From the NCBI RefSeq assembly GCF_014805625.2, contig NW_024003416.1:603516-667515 (forward strand): a stretch of DNA of 64,000 nt. Reading direction: 5' to 3'. This DNA is from Glossina fuscipes (Eukaryota; Arthropoda; Insecta; Diptera; Glossinidae). Positions 33,320-44,681 of this stretch are shown piece by piece. The notes below the pieces were generated by a model. That model was given only the letters and a program-made list of their open reading frames with translations. It was not told where the DNA came from and made no database searches. How positions within the stretch are numbered: position 1 is the stretch's first letter; every line of letters starts with the position of its first letter. Made by a program: the position numbers and the translations under genes.

Positions 33320-36300
33320 AAAAACTTGTTTTATTACGACTACATCACTATCATTTATTTCAAAATTGAATTTATAATAACTTTTACTTTTATTGCTTTT
33401 TAAATATCGTCTTATGTGTGTGAGCAGAGACATATTAGTTGGCACGCGCCGCCCTTTTGTCTATCTATAAACACGGTGTGTTGGCAGTAGATGATATCGC
33501 GTTATTAAAATTTGGACTTTTTTTTTTAATAATAAAAACACTTCATAAAATACATACTTTCTATTTTATTGCGCTAGCATGCGTAATTCTTATAGTTATA
33601 TTACTTCAATTCTGATAAATGAAATTTAAAGCTTATGTGTGTGTTAAGATTGCATCTGTTCTATAAAATGTTGTAGTGATATGAGATTTCACTTCTTTCT
33701 GCATAGATTTTTGTGGCGACGACATGTAGACCAACGGACATGAAATTTTGTATTTGATTAGCAAATACCCTTCTCTGCCTTGCTGTTAGCCAATAATTTC
33801 AATAGTAATACATAAGTTAAACTGGAACCGTGTTATTGGAGCGCGAAGTGTTTGGAGATCCTGCGATTCAAATCATATCGATAATACGCCCAAGACCCGT
33901 TAAAATATGATAAATGAATTTAACTACTACTAACTTTAGAAAGCCTTTGAATGAAAACGACAACTATGCGATGAACGGAAATGAAAAAAGTTGGTATTAA
34001 TATTCTTCTGATTTATTGCCAGCTTCCTAATTATATTATAACTATTTAGCAAAGAGTAATATTCAAAAACACAATAAATTCAAGTTCTAATCCTTTTGCT
34101 AATCTAATGTTGATCCTCTGTATTCACTTGTCGCATTATTGACGTTTGAATTGTTATTGCTGTGTGTTGGTTGGTACTTATCATTATTATTATTATTATT
34201 GTTTATTTGTTGTTACATTTTGAGCGTCAAGTGTGTTCCCAAGTGCTCTTTCGAAAGCAAAGCACGCACTCCAACAGCCCTCACTTATATTTATTTTTTT
34301 CATTTTCAATTTTGAGAAAAAAAAGTATAAGTATCATATATAAGTATAAGTATCATATAATAAACCCCAGAACGTTAATGTTGATATTAATATCACAATG
34401 AAGTTTCTTCCCTTTTGTACTTACAGCTTATACATATTTTTTTTTCGCGCTCACCATAGAATGCACAGATTGTGCAATGTCCTCTACATCATCAAGAATG
34501 AATAAGATACCAAAAAAGTGAAATAAGATGGTGAGATGTAGCATTTTCCTTCTACACATCTATTTACCCGCAGCCTAAATTTTTAGAAGATTATAAAAGA
34601 AAGCTGAAAAGTTAAGAAAAAAAAGCGGACTACGATTTTTCATAGGCATTTGTCAAAGCTATATAAAAAAATTTGTAACGCACTTGCTAGACATTTTTTT
34701 GTTTTTTTTTATTTTTATACATATGTGTCTTTAATCTAACTTACGTGGGGAGTATCTCAGATTCGTTTCGATGTATATTCTTTGCATATACTATTTTTGC
34801 ACAGGTTATTTAAAGCGGGATTTTTAATTTACGCCACACTTTATGTCTAGAAAATAACGATAGACAACCTGTGTATGTACGTATATCGATGCGTCGTGAG
34901 CGAAAGTATGACAGCAAAAAGGCAACGGCTGAAAATTCAAAGAAGCACTATTGTCAGTGAGCACAATTTTGCATTAGAAATAACACTTTTAACACACATA
35001 ATCATGTGCTTGTAAATTGAAAATTCCTCTATCAACCCCTAAGCGCAAAGCACACGCATTAGGAAAGTGCTCACAACACGATGCTTAAAATTTTTATTTG
35101 TATGTAATCATTGTAAATCGCAAAAGTACATTTAATGTGGAAAGAAAACATACACGCTAGCTATATACTGATTTTTTCAGCAAGGGTAGTTGATGGTCAG
35201 TGATGAAGTCATAGGTCTCTTGTGCTATATGATCCCCTGGAATTTTTACGTCTTAGTTTAAAGTCACCACGTCACCACGACAATAACCACCGAAAACTAG
35301 CGTATTACCTGGTGGTACATTATGTAATATCGGTTGAAATAGGGCCCATATGTTCTCGGTAGTGTTGAAATCTGCAAATTGAGACACAAAAAAAGGAAAG
35401 TTTATAGTATTGCTACTGCGTGTTCGATTTTCTTTTGAGAGAGGTTTGAAAATGGATCGAGTGCAGTTTTAAAAATATGTTTACCATTTATTAAAGAAAG
35501 CCAAACTTGCCTCGAACGCAAAATTACTTCATTTAGAGTATCTTTTCAGATAGCAAATACCAGAAATGCACTTTAAAATAAAAGTGGCGTTTCACCTATC
35601 ACTCACTTATTCGTGCAACGCTATGTTCCAGAGAATAAAAAATATGGGTTCAGGCGTATAACACGGTTATTAACTTAAACTTAAATATAATGTCAATCAA
35701 GTCATTGGGTATTCAAGCCAAGTTTCAAACTTAATATAATTAAATATCGTTCTAAATGTACATTTGGTATAAATGAAAATTAAGTTGACTTTAAGTTTTA
35801 ATAAAAACAAAATATGGAATTCAATTTTACAATGAAAGTCTCAAATTAAAAATATTTTTAAGTACAACAATTACGATCACAAAACTAATTTTAATTTTTA
35901 TTTTTTTCCTCGAAGTTAGTTGAAGCTCCTCTTCACTAGTAATTTCTATAAAAAAAATCAAATAGCAATTGCAAACAAACAATTCAGCGGAGTACAAATG
36001 CGATTTTTTGAAATTGCGCTATATCAAAACTGTTTTATAATAATCGCAAACTATGTACTGTGGTATATCGAAGCCGCGTTTGATATGTACCAGGTTATAT
36101 AGAGACGCCTGTACATACCATTTTACAATATATCTTAAGCAATCGTTCAAATAGAGGGGAAACCAATATTTATTTCTACTATTTATTCTCTTAATTATCG
36201 TTGTGCTCTTGAATCTAATTTTAGGTTGCATTGGTCAGCTTTATAAGTCATATCATGTTGCGAAACATTGAAATTAATGACACAAATAATAACCTTGTGC

Positions 36301-37020
36301 ACAGTTCCTTATACAATAAGCTTAGAGATATAACATAAGCGAAAAATATACAGAATTGTACTAAAGTTCTAGTTCAACTTATAAATTGCATTGTAACGTT
36401 TATTAAAAACAAGACATAACCCATAAAGAAGAAAGTACGCGAAGAGGTACAATACTTTGTTAGTAGTAATGATTGATTGAGAAGGACAAATCTATCTGAA
36501 GTTGAAGGATTGACAACACAAAGAAGCAGGCACAGAATTGCATTTGAATTGTGGAATGTTTATAATGTTTTGAAATACATAACAAAGACCCCATAAAAGA
36601 AAAATTTAATTGAAGCAAGTAATTGCATCGCTTTAACTGCGTGTATTTTTCTGTGTTTTTGGAAAGAACGATTGTGACTTCACCTCCCTTGCCAGTTTTA
36701 ACTCCAGTTAGCTCAAGTTAAAGAATTAACAAATCCAAAAACATCGGCCCAAGTCAACGCTAAGTTCTTTTTGTTTTACCTTTTTTTGGGCACATCCCAT
36801 CAACGAACTGTTGCATTAAAGTGTTTTGTGCGATTTTGTAAGAAAGGATAGCAGAAGGTCCAGTGATGATGGAGATGTGGATCGAGACTTGTGAAATATA
36901 GGTATATACTGCCGCCGGAATGTTTCATCTGGGAGTACAATTGATTTAGTCACTTTTAGTAGTAAAGAGGTGGTTTTAGCTACTACACAGTTAATAATCA
37001 TTTATTTCTTTTTTCATTCA
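33320..37020. other. Mostly unrecognised AT-rich DNA
   Basis: Contains an (ATT)n at 34182-34203 and a short tandem duplication of TATAAGTATCATATA at about 34325-34362. The minus strand of 35385-35255 has an uninterrupted stretch (SQFADFNTTENIWALFQPIL then VPPGNTLVFGGYCRGDVV) that looks like degraded coding sequence, perhaps of a LINE endonuclease, but I cannot place it. The rest shows nothing. Confidence 0.4.
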
Positions 37021-37143
37021 ATTCAATATTCCTTTCAACGTCCTGTAGCAATTAAGGCTTTTACCTACAGTGTAGGACATTTTAGGATAGCGATTTTTAG
37101 AAAATTTAGTAAATTTTGAGAATCAATGCTGTTTTCAATGGGA

Positions 37144-38160
37144 ATGGATTGCTTATTTACACAATGTCGTGCGAAAACAGGCCCTGAATCTGAACAATTC
37201 ATTTCTTGTTGGCTGTGTAATCGTTTTGGACATGCAAAGTGTGCTGGTATTATCGGCCGTGCTGCTGATGCAGTCCTTCATTCTTCTAAGGGTGTACGAT
37301 GGTCATGTCCTGACTGCAGAAAGCTGGACATTGATTTCTACAAACTCTTCACGGGGACGAGATATTGTTTCTCAGATTTGAGCAAAAATCTCGACTCCTT
37401 GTGGGAGAAATTTGAAATAATCAAGACTAGGTTTGATGAGTGTCGTCATATTGCGCAGTCATCTTCCTCTCCAGCTAAAAAGGTTTCAACTCGTAGCGTA
37501 TGGTGTGGTTCGTCACATCTGAGTTCTTCTAAATCCGTTTCGTCAGTGCAAGTTAGCGATTCTTTAAAGTCTACAAAGAATGTTAGCGTTTCTGCTACTG
37601 TTCAGTCGGTCGGTAACATAAAAGTTACAAAAAAGCCGGGCAGTCCTTCTGGCTTGAGGTATGCTGAAGTGGCAAGAGTATCTCCTTCCATTGATGTCAC
37701 TCAATCTTCTCAGACGTCATCGCCTAAAACTAATAATGATAATAGTAAATCGTTCTCTCCTCCTGGCTGTTCGAGTGTAAACGGTCATCAAACTGGGTAC
37801 GTTGCACAAGCTGCTCGTGCAAGTGTGGTTACAACTTCCATAATTTTCCCAACTCATAACGTTCTTCCCAGAAAGGCAATGTTTGTGTCAAGACTGGCAC
37901 CAGATACATCTGTTGATAACATAAAAAGTTATCTAGCAGCGAAAGCCCCTTCTGTCAATTTAAAACGCGTTAGTATTTTCAAATTGGCTTCTTCTCAATC
38001 TAGAGCTATCTCATCTTTTAAAATTCTGGTTCCGACTAAAAATATGGATTTAATGTTAAATAAATCATTGTGGCCGATTGGATCTTTAATTAAGGAATTT
38101 ATCACTCGGAGTCGACCTCGTAATGCTAATGCAGTAGCTCTTTCCCCTTCAAAAAACTAA
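37144..38160 (+). CDS. CR1 ORF1 protein, PHD finger, intact (copy 2)
   Basis: About 338 residues from the ATG that aligns with copy 1 (MDCLFTQCRAKTGPES); an upstream in-frame ATG at 37126 would add six residues. The PHD ligands are all present: two Cys at the start, CWLCNRFGHAKC, then WSCPDCR. The middle is Ser-rich, with shorter spacers than copy 1. The C-terminal RNA-binding-like part (KAMFVSRLAPDTSVDNIKSY) is close to copy 1. In the parts compared by eye, nucleotide differences are mostly at third codon positions. So the two copies come from lineages that stayed under protein-level selection before they inserted here. In this copy ORF1 is followed by only a stub of ORF2. Confidence 0.85.
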   Translation: MDCLFTQCRAKTGPESEQFISCWLCNRFGHAKCAGIIGRAADAVLHSSKGVRWSCPDCRKLDIDFYKLFTGTRYCFSDLSKNLDSLWEKFEIIKTRFDECRHIAQSSSSPAKKVSTRSVWCGSSHLSSSKSVSSVQVSDSLKSTKNVSVSATVQSVGNIKVTKKPGSPSGLRYAEVARVSPSIDVTQSSQTSSPKTNNDNSKSFSPPGCSSVNGHQTGYVAQAARASVVTTSIIFPTHNVLPRKAMFVSRLAPDTSVDNIKSYLAAKAPSVNLKRVSIFKLASSQSRAISSFKILVPTKNMDLMLNKSLWPIGSLIKEFITRSRPRNANAVALSPSKN

Positions 38161-38189
38161 ATATTTCTTCAGGCTCATTTTCTCTCATT

Positions 38190-38505
38190 TATCAAAATGT
38201 TAGGGGCCTAAATTCAAAAATTCGTTCTACCTTCCTAAATTCAGTGAGCACACAGTTTTCCTGTTTGGCCTTCATTGCAACTTGGTTAAAGCCGGATCTA
38301 TATTCGTCGGAACTTTTTCATAATTCGTTTCAAGTTTTCAGAAACGATCGATTCTATCGCAATGGTAGTGGTGTTTTAATTGCCATTTCTTCGGCGGTCC
38401 CTTCCTATTCATTTGAATTTCCAACTACTCCCGACGTTGAATTTATCGCCATTCGAGTAAAATTTCTTAATAAACACTTATATGTGACTTGTGTACATGC
38501 TTTTT
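38190..38505 (+). pseudogene. CR1 ORF2 stub (endonuclease N-terminus) fused to 3' UTR
   Basis: The translation starts QNVRGLNSKIRSTFLNSVST and continues LAFIATWLKPDLYSSELFHN. The expected LTETWLKPD has IATW in this copy, so the conserved Glu is gone. The frame runs to DVEFIAIRVKFLNKHLYVT and then into 3' UTR-derived sequence at about 38490, ending at 38555. Confidence 0.8.
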
Positions 38506-38659
38506 TTCTTTTTTTTCCTTCTTATTTTTTTTATTGTACTTATACTAAGTTTTAATATTAATTTATTTAAGATTTACTTTAAGAGTCAATTGAACTCGAC
38601 TGCCAAAATGTTTTAGTTGAGTTTCTTGTATAAGTGGAATAATTATTATTATTATTATT

Positions 38660-38760
38660 TTAATTTTAGACTAATGAATTGAATTCTTAGACTAAAAAGA
38701 AGACATTGAGCACTAGCAACACAGGCTATCGGCTCAGTAAGTGGAATAAATAAATATGAT
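38660..38760 (+). repeat. LINE 3' end fragment
   Basis: TTAGACTAAAAAG...AGGCTATCGGCTCAGTAAGTGGAATAAATAAAT lies directly behind the (ATT)n end of CR1 copy 2. It resembles 30790-30865 and ends like a CR1 3' terminus, so it may be the tail of another CR1 subfamily. Confidence 0.5.
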
Positions 38761-39191
38761 TTGCTTTATTTTATTAAAAAAGTTTCCCAAATTGATTAAT
38801 TTTTCAATTGCATGGCATCTTCTTTGTATTAGAAAATAATCCTTTAAAAATCACATTAAAGTTCTTATTTAATTTTTGTAATAAACACTTCTTTTGCAAC
38901 GCGTCTCGATCCTCCATACATAATTCATAAAAAGAATTATACAAAATTGCAAGCAATAACCATAGGCGGGATGGCTTTAGGTAAGTAAACTTTAAAATTT
39001 TGTGCAGTAATATCTTTTATGGATCTTATCTCTCTTATTGTGGATCGCATCAGCCCGCTGAAGTAGCGGTCATAAAATATATGTATTCGAATGATCTCTA
39101 TTTAGATATAAAAGAAACGCACATAAATGATTGGGTTTTAGTTTGTTTTATCATATTTAATTCTAATCCCTTTAAACAATTTAATTTAAAC

Positions 39192-39242
39192 AAAGAAGAA
39201 AGAAGAAGAAAGAAAGAAGGAAGAGGGAAAGAAAGAGAGAAG
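39192..39242 (+). repeat. Polypurine tract
   Basis: 51 consecutive purines (AAAGAAGAAAGAAGAAGAAA and so on). Simple-sequence DNA; the frame across it (39000-39332) is not a gene. Confidence 0.85.
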
Positions 39243-39469
39243 TGGAAGAGAAGCATAACTGACATTAGGTCGCATTTCAGTTACTTCATGTCGAAACAGA
39301 AGCAGGCATTACCACAGATATGTATGTTATGATATCACTTTGCGTAGAGAAGATCAGATAGAAATGAATAGTTTGATGAAAAAATTCTCAAATAGTATGG
39401 AATGCCAATTATATTGCAGTATAGATATAGAAAAATTAAATTTTGCAGAAGCTTCTACCTTATCTGCAT

Positions 39470-39960
39470 AGGCTGGCTCAACTCTTTGTTCAACTTTCAT
39501 CGACAACCTTCTGACATTTGTCTAGTAAAAAAATTACGCCATCACCTTGGTATTTCTAGGATTTCTGATTGAAAACTAAATCAAGTAATTTCCACAGGTT
39601 TTCTTCGAAAAAGAGAGCTTCACATCATTAAGAACGTTCTGCAAAGGCCGAAATAAGTAGTAGGCGAACGGGTCTGAGCTGTATTCTGGATACATCAAGA
39701 CTTCCAATCAATATTTGCTAAGTCGTTAAAGATATGTCCAGTTTGGCAATTTTTTGACGGAAAATTGGTTTTGCGCACTTTAATCGAGCATTTTTTGATG
39801 CTAAAGAGTGGAATCAATCGTCTACTCAGGTTGGAGAAGCTGATTATACACGATTCGGCTTGCGTTTGATGTTGTTCTTTTTTAGCGATTTTACGAAGAA
39901 TTTCATCGACTTTTCCATAGCTAATTGATCATAGCCTACATGTAATATGACGAATTTTGC
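39470..39960 (-). pseudogene. Old mariner-like transposase relic
   Basis: On the minus strand from about 39960: helix-rich sequence, then LEVLMYPEYSSDPFAYYLF followed by RPLQNVLNDVKLSFSKKTC. This corresponds to the mariner block LEVLxHPPYSPDLAPSDYHLF and its sequel. PYSPDLAP has become EYSSDPFA, so the third catalytic Asp survives but its context is lost. There are many stops. It is clearly older than, and different from, the mariner family at 19.4, 41.4, 51.1 and 63.9 kb. No terminal repeats were seen. Confidence 0.65.
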
Positions 39961-39964
39961 CTTA

Positions 39965-41440
39965 CTTTAAAATAGTAATTGTTGCTTTCGACTGGATTTA
40001 CAAATGTCACCTTGTGTTTTATTTTAAATATATATGGACTATCGGGCTTTAAGCGTGCTATTTTGTTACGCAATTCATGGCTCTCTAAAATGCAATCTCG
40101 GTGACCTATTAGGTTAGTACATTTCTTGTTACATCCACGATCTTTTTGTTATTGCTTCACAGAGACGCGCGATTGCTAAGAATGAAAAGATCAGTTGAGT
40201 TTGTTGTGGATTTATATAAATGCAGACAAATGCAGTTTTACTTTTTTTTAATTTTAGGAAAATTCCAGATTTTCTTACCACGAAAACAATGAAATGTCTT
40301 CCCAAAATTTGCGCAGAGGGCAGTATAGTATCTTTAGATAAATAAGTTCGATAATCGCGTAAACACAAATATTTTTCAAGCGTTTATGGAAGAAAACAAT
40401 CGCAATATACGGGTTAATAGCTTTATTCAGCATTAAAGCATAAAGAAAGGTTTAAAGAAGGGACAAAAATATGTGAGGGAATACAGTGAGTCATAGTAGA
40501 TTTAGATACGAATAAAATAAAATGGAGATAGTATCGAACTATACAACTGAAATCTGATTTGTAAGTGATATACAACGATCTCAATACATTAGACGAACAA
40601 AGTTCACACTTTCTAAAATATATCTCATATCTTATACATTAATAACGAGATCGGTAAAAAGCGGTAATATTCCTTGTAGTCAACGGATGTTTTGTGGTGA
40701 AGCGACGGAGATATAAGGAATATCTCTCCAATGTTTTTATCACAAAGGTTGCATCAGGCTTCCGATCAACCATGTCTTGCCATTGGTATTGGTCAATAGA
40801 TCACTCTGAGAAATTTGTTAGTGTTTAAGAGAGCTAATGCAAATATTGCAGAGGAGTACATAAAAGTAGTTTTGAATTCGAAAGAACGGTCGAATTATAA
40901 ATACAGAAGGCTGGTTGAATACTTAGGCATTACTTACGGTGAATAATCCCTGGTGTTAGCGTCGGTGGGTATCTTCATAAACACCAGCCTAGGCTCTGAT
41001 TTATCGCGAGAGAAGACATTGTTTTTCTCGACGAAAGTTGAAAAGGAGAGCACTCGTATCTCGTTGCTAATGTTAAGCATTGAGGCACTCTAGTAACAGA
41101 TGAACAGGTTGAATGAACCGCAATTTAGCGGATTATGACACAAAGAAGAAGACCATCTAGTCGTCCTTGCTTGGAGCGGATAATAAAAGCTACTCCAAAA
41201 AAAAGACGTGTTTATATATATTTTGAGCAATCAAAGGGTTACTCTACGACAAATTTAAGCACATATTAGGTTTCTGAGCACACAGTGTAATGACACGATG
41301 GTTACAAGTTCGATATATGTTATACCACCGCTCGTTGGTAGAGTACACATATTGCTTTCACACAGACGAAAACTTAATGAGACTAAGTCGAAATAAAAGG
41401 CTATTTGAGAAAGAGGATCACGATACTGGAATTCTAAATA
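39965..41440. other. No recognisable feature
   Basis: No motif-bearing frames and no repeat shared with the rest of the window. Confidence 0.45.
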
Positions 41441-41507
41441 TATTAGTTTGGGGAAAAAGAAATCCATTATTTTTATATGAACTTCAGGACTTTATTTAAC
41501 ATGCTTN

Positions 41508-41906
41508 NNNNNNNNNNNNNNNNNNNNNNNNNNNNNNNNNNNNNNNNNNNNNNNNNNNNNNNNNNNNNNNNNNNNNNNNNNNNNNNNNNNNNNNNNNNNN
41601 NNNNNNNNNNNNNNNNNNNNNNNNNNNNNNNNNNNNNNNNNNNNNNNNNNNNNNNNNNNNNNNNNNNNNNNNNNNNNNNNNNNNNNNNNNNNNNNNNNNN
41701 NNNNNNNNNNNNNNNNNNNNNNNNNNNNNNNNNNNNNNNNNNNNNNNNNNNNNNNNNNNNNNNNNNNNNNNNNNNNNNNNNNNNNNNNNNNNNNNNNNNN
41801 NNNNNNNNNNNNNNNNNNNNNNNNNNNNNNNNNNNNNNNNNNNNNNNNNNNNNNNNNNNNNNNNNNNNNNNNNNNNNNNNNNNNNNNNNNNNNNNNNNNN
41901 NNNNNN
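41508..41906. other. Assembly gap (399 N) inside mariner B
   Basis: In copy C the same two landmarks (CATGCTT and TGGGCGATG) are about 745 bp apart. So the gap is under-sized, or B carries a deletion of about 350 bp. Confidence 0.8.
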
Positions 41907-42178
41907 TGGGCGATGTTACGACTGCTAACATGCCGGTCAACTTCGATCATTTCCCCGATTTTATCGATATTTTCAACGACCGGCCTACCTGTGCGAGGTA
42001 CATCTTTAACATCAAAAATTCCTGAACGGAATCTACGAAACCAAAATTGCACATAATTGGCTGTTACAGTATCGGAACCATAAACACCATTCACAATTTT
42101 ACCCGCCTGGCTTGCATTTTCGCCTTTGTCAAAGAAAAACTGTAAAATGTACCGAATTTTCTCTTTGTTCACTTCCAT
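41907..42178 (-). pseudogene. Mariner transposase N-terminus (copy B, rest in gap)
   Basis: Starts MEVNKEKIRYILQFFFDKGE at 42178 and is open through VTANYVQFWFRRFRSG, DKIGEMIEVDRHVSSRNIA, up to the gap. These residues form the helix-turn-helix DNA-binding region. Whether the catalytic part is intact cannot be seen. Copies A and C are both frameshifted, so this one probably is too. Confidence 0.75.
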
Positions 42179-42364
42179 TTTTAACACGCTGTAACTCACA
42201 ACGGAATGCACCAAACAAAAAACAGCACAAGAATTTTTTTTACTGCGAAATGTCACCTTTCCAACGAGCATAAATATGAAATTGTTTGATCGATACTTTA
42301 CGAGAAATCTATCAGTGCAGCCATCTACCGAAAAAATAATGGATTTCTTTTTCCCCAAACTGAT

Positions 42365-44600
42365 ATCTTCATAAAGATAGATTATAGACCGTGTATCATT
42401 TCTACTGTCTATTTCTACTTAAGGAAGCATGTGATGCTTCGAATATACACATTTAAGGAAAACCATCATGCATCGTCGTTTTAATTCTTCATATAATTGT
42501 CTCTGTTCTGTATAGCTGTGTCAAGCTTTCGCTTTAGCAATAAAAGCATTCATGGCACTGTAAAGAAACCACATCTGCTCGTTTGCACATTTTACAAAAG
42601 GAAACGATGGACAGACATTAGATGGGCACGCAGACAAGCCTAGAAAAAATCATTCTGAATTGATCGGCATTTTAAGTTCTTCTGGGTGTTGTATACATCC
42701 GCACAGATTAATATACCCTGTACCACAAGTGGTGCGGGGTATAATAAGTGATGCAGGCTTTAAACATTAAACCACGGCATTTCAAACTTGAGAAAAATAA
42801 GCACAATTGACGTCATCAAGAACGCAACAGAGATCATTGCTGACGCACCTACAAGTGCATACCAGGGAGGAGTTAATAAAAAGCATGTCTATTTCACATA
42901 AAATATATATTCGGAGGAATATGGGTGCCATGAAGAAAGAGTTTGTAATGCAATACTTGATAAATAGTCCCCTTAATTTGTTATACAAACAGGGAATTCA
43001 TTTGCGACGCCCATCTTGGCCACTAGCAACGATAGCAACATACTGAAGGTGCATGCCAAAGTTTAGTTTCAGGATGAATGGTATTAAAAGCCATATGTGT
43101 GTGTGCTGTATGTGTTTTGGTTATGATTTCTTAAAAAACTGAAGACTTCGCTTCCGGTATGAATCACTTGGTGAGGTGGGGTGATTGGTTCAATAGTTAC
43201 TTTGCACAGATAACAATAACCAGTTGTAGCTAACTAACCATAGTATAGTGCTCTCATTAATACTTAGAAAAAATTTAAAATTTTATTAAGACTACAGAGG
43301 CTTTCAAATTTGTTCACAAAATTTTATAATTAACTTTCGAAACCTCAATATGTAGAAGGAAAACCGAAAATAGTCGGAAAGAAAAACGATCCCTGCCATA
43401 ATGAAATCACCCGCTTTTGCTTGCGAATGGGGTTTCGACTACCTACGAAGCCCCTTTACATAGCGGCGTTCAACCTTCCTTCGAATGAAGCAATTCTGGT
43501 CACAAGTAGCAGGGTAAAGTTCGATTTGCAATCAAAAACCGTCCACTGTAGAAACTAGAATAAATGCTCCGTATACAGGTCCCAACGGATAGCAAAGGTT
43601 GAACCCCGAAGAATTGAACTCCAACGCATACACCAAAATTTTGGCGAGATGAACTTGAACATTGTGTAATTAAACGGGTAAACAGTGTGTATGTATCAAC
43701 AATAATCCACTCCGCACCTCATACATATATTACACGTTCTTTTGTACGTAAATATAAATTGTATTGAAAAGAGGTTTTACACCGCTATAGACACTCGTAA
43801 ATTCTTTTTTTACATTACAAGATGAGATTATATATGAAATACATATTATTAAATTTCTTAATTTGACTTTTTCGCATCTTCTCTTATAATCATAAGTGAA
43901 TTCCTGCAGTTTTCACAGTATCTGCTTACAATCAATTATTAATTTGTACATCATTGCATACATCGAAAGATTAATCTTACCAGATATATTAGGGGTGAGC
44001 TTTCTAATGAAATAAATCAGTTTAAAGAAAGTCAACTGAAATTAAATGAGACATTGCAGCTTGTAAACTTATAATTCATGTGCTTTGTCGTAGCTTCTTC
44101 TGTAAACTTTTTATACTTACCGTCGGTATAGATGCTGCTTTATATTGTAACACCTTTGAAGAGCACAAACACTTTTATTAATTCTGATTAGCATGACATT
44201 TTGGTTGGTGTAATCGTCTGGATTGCTCTGGACTTAAATTATTAACGTTTTAAAAATTAAGGAAAAAAGCATCTACTTTCAAGTACTCCTAGTTCAAAGG
44301 TATTAATAAATATGGTAGTTAAATATGATTGTTATCACAATTTACACGCCCACAAAAAGGAGAACGCAAAATTAAAATATATAAAAGTGTGTAAGCTTGA
44401 AAACCATGTTTTTAACAATTAATGCTTGACATGAAACTAACCTACAAAGGTTTCAAAATTAGCCGGACATTAACTTTATCGTAGTTTTTAAGGTAACATA
44501 TAACATTTGGAAATATGAAATTTCGTAAAGACCAAATATATCTTTCATTTTTATATGTATTAACGCTTCATGTACACTTTCCTTTTCTTTTAACTTTGCG
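42365..44600. other. Non-coding, one DINE-like tail
   Basis: At 42700-42745 AATATACCCTGTACCAC...GTGGTGCGGGGTATAAT is a hairpin-containing end typical of dipteran DINE/Helitron-like repeats; the rest of that element is not clear. Beyond it I see nothing. This region lies 3' of the minus-strand exon at 44682. Confidence 0.4.
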
Positions 44601-44619
44601 TTAGCTATTACAAAGTTTT

Positions 44620-44629
44620 TTTATTTATT
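44620..44629 (-). terminator. Possible polyadenylation signals
   Basis: AATAAA on the minus strand at 44625-44620 and 44629-44624, about 55-60 bp past the stop of the exon. The sequence around is A-rich, so chance is possible. Confidence 0.35.
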
Positions 44630-44681
44630 TATTTTTTTTTTTAATATTTCGGGTGAAGGATTCATTCACTGATTCATTGAC

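Larger units (their letters stand above)
37020..38655 (+). mobile_element. CR1-clade LINE with internal deletion (copy 2)
   Basis: ORF1 (37144-38160) is complete. It is followed by the first about 85 codons of the endonuclease and then, at about 38490, directly by the CR1 3' UTR. From GTGTACATGC (38491-38500) the sequence matches 7143 onward of copy 1, through CAATTGAACTCGACTG and GTATAAGTGGAATAA, to an (ATT)n end. About 2.7 kb corresponding to most of ORF2 is missing. The 5' UTR does not obviously match that of copy 1. Confidence 0.85.
41443..42363 (-). mobile_element. Mariner transposon B, with assembly gap
   Basis: TIR TTAGTTTGGGGAAAAAGAAATCC at 41443 and its inverse ending at 42363, with TA at 41441-41442 and 42364-42365. 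The right end has one TIR change (CTGA instead of CTAA). N gap at 41508-41906 (399). The N-terminal third of the transposase is visible. Confidence 0.85.

Noticed and set aside
39000..39332. 110-codon plus-strand frame
   Set aside because: Half of it is translation of a polypurine tract; no domain.
41473..42025. Long frames crossing the N run at 41508-41906
   Set aside because: Open only because N codons are not stops.
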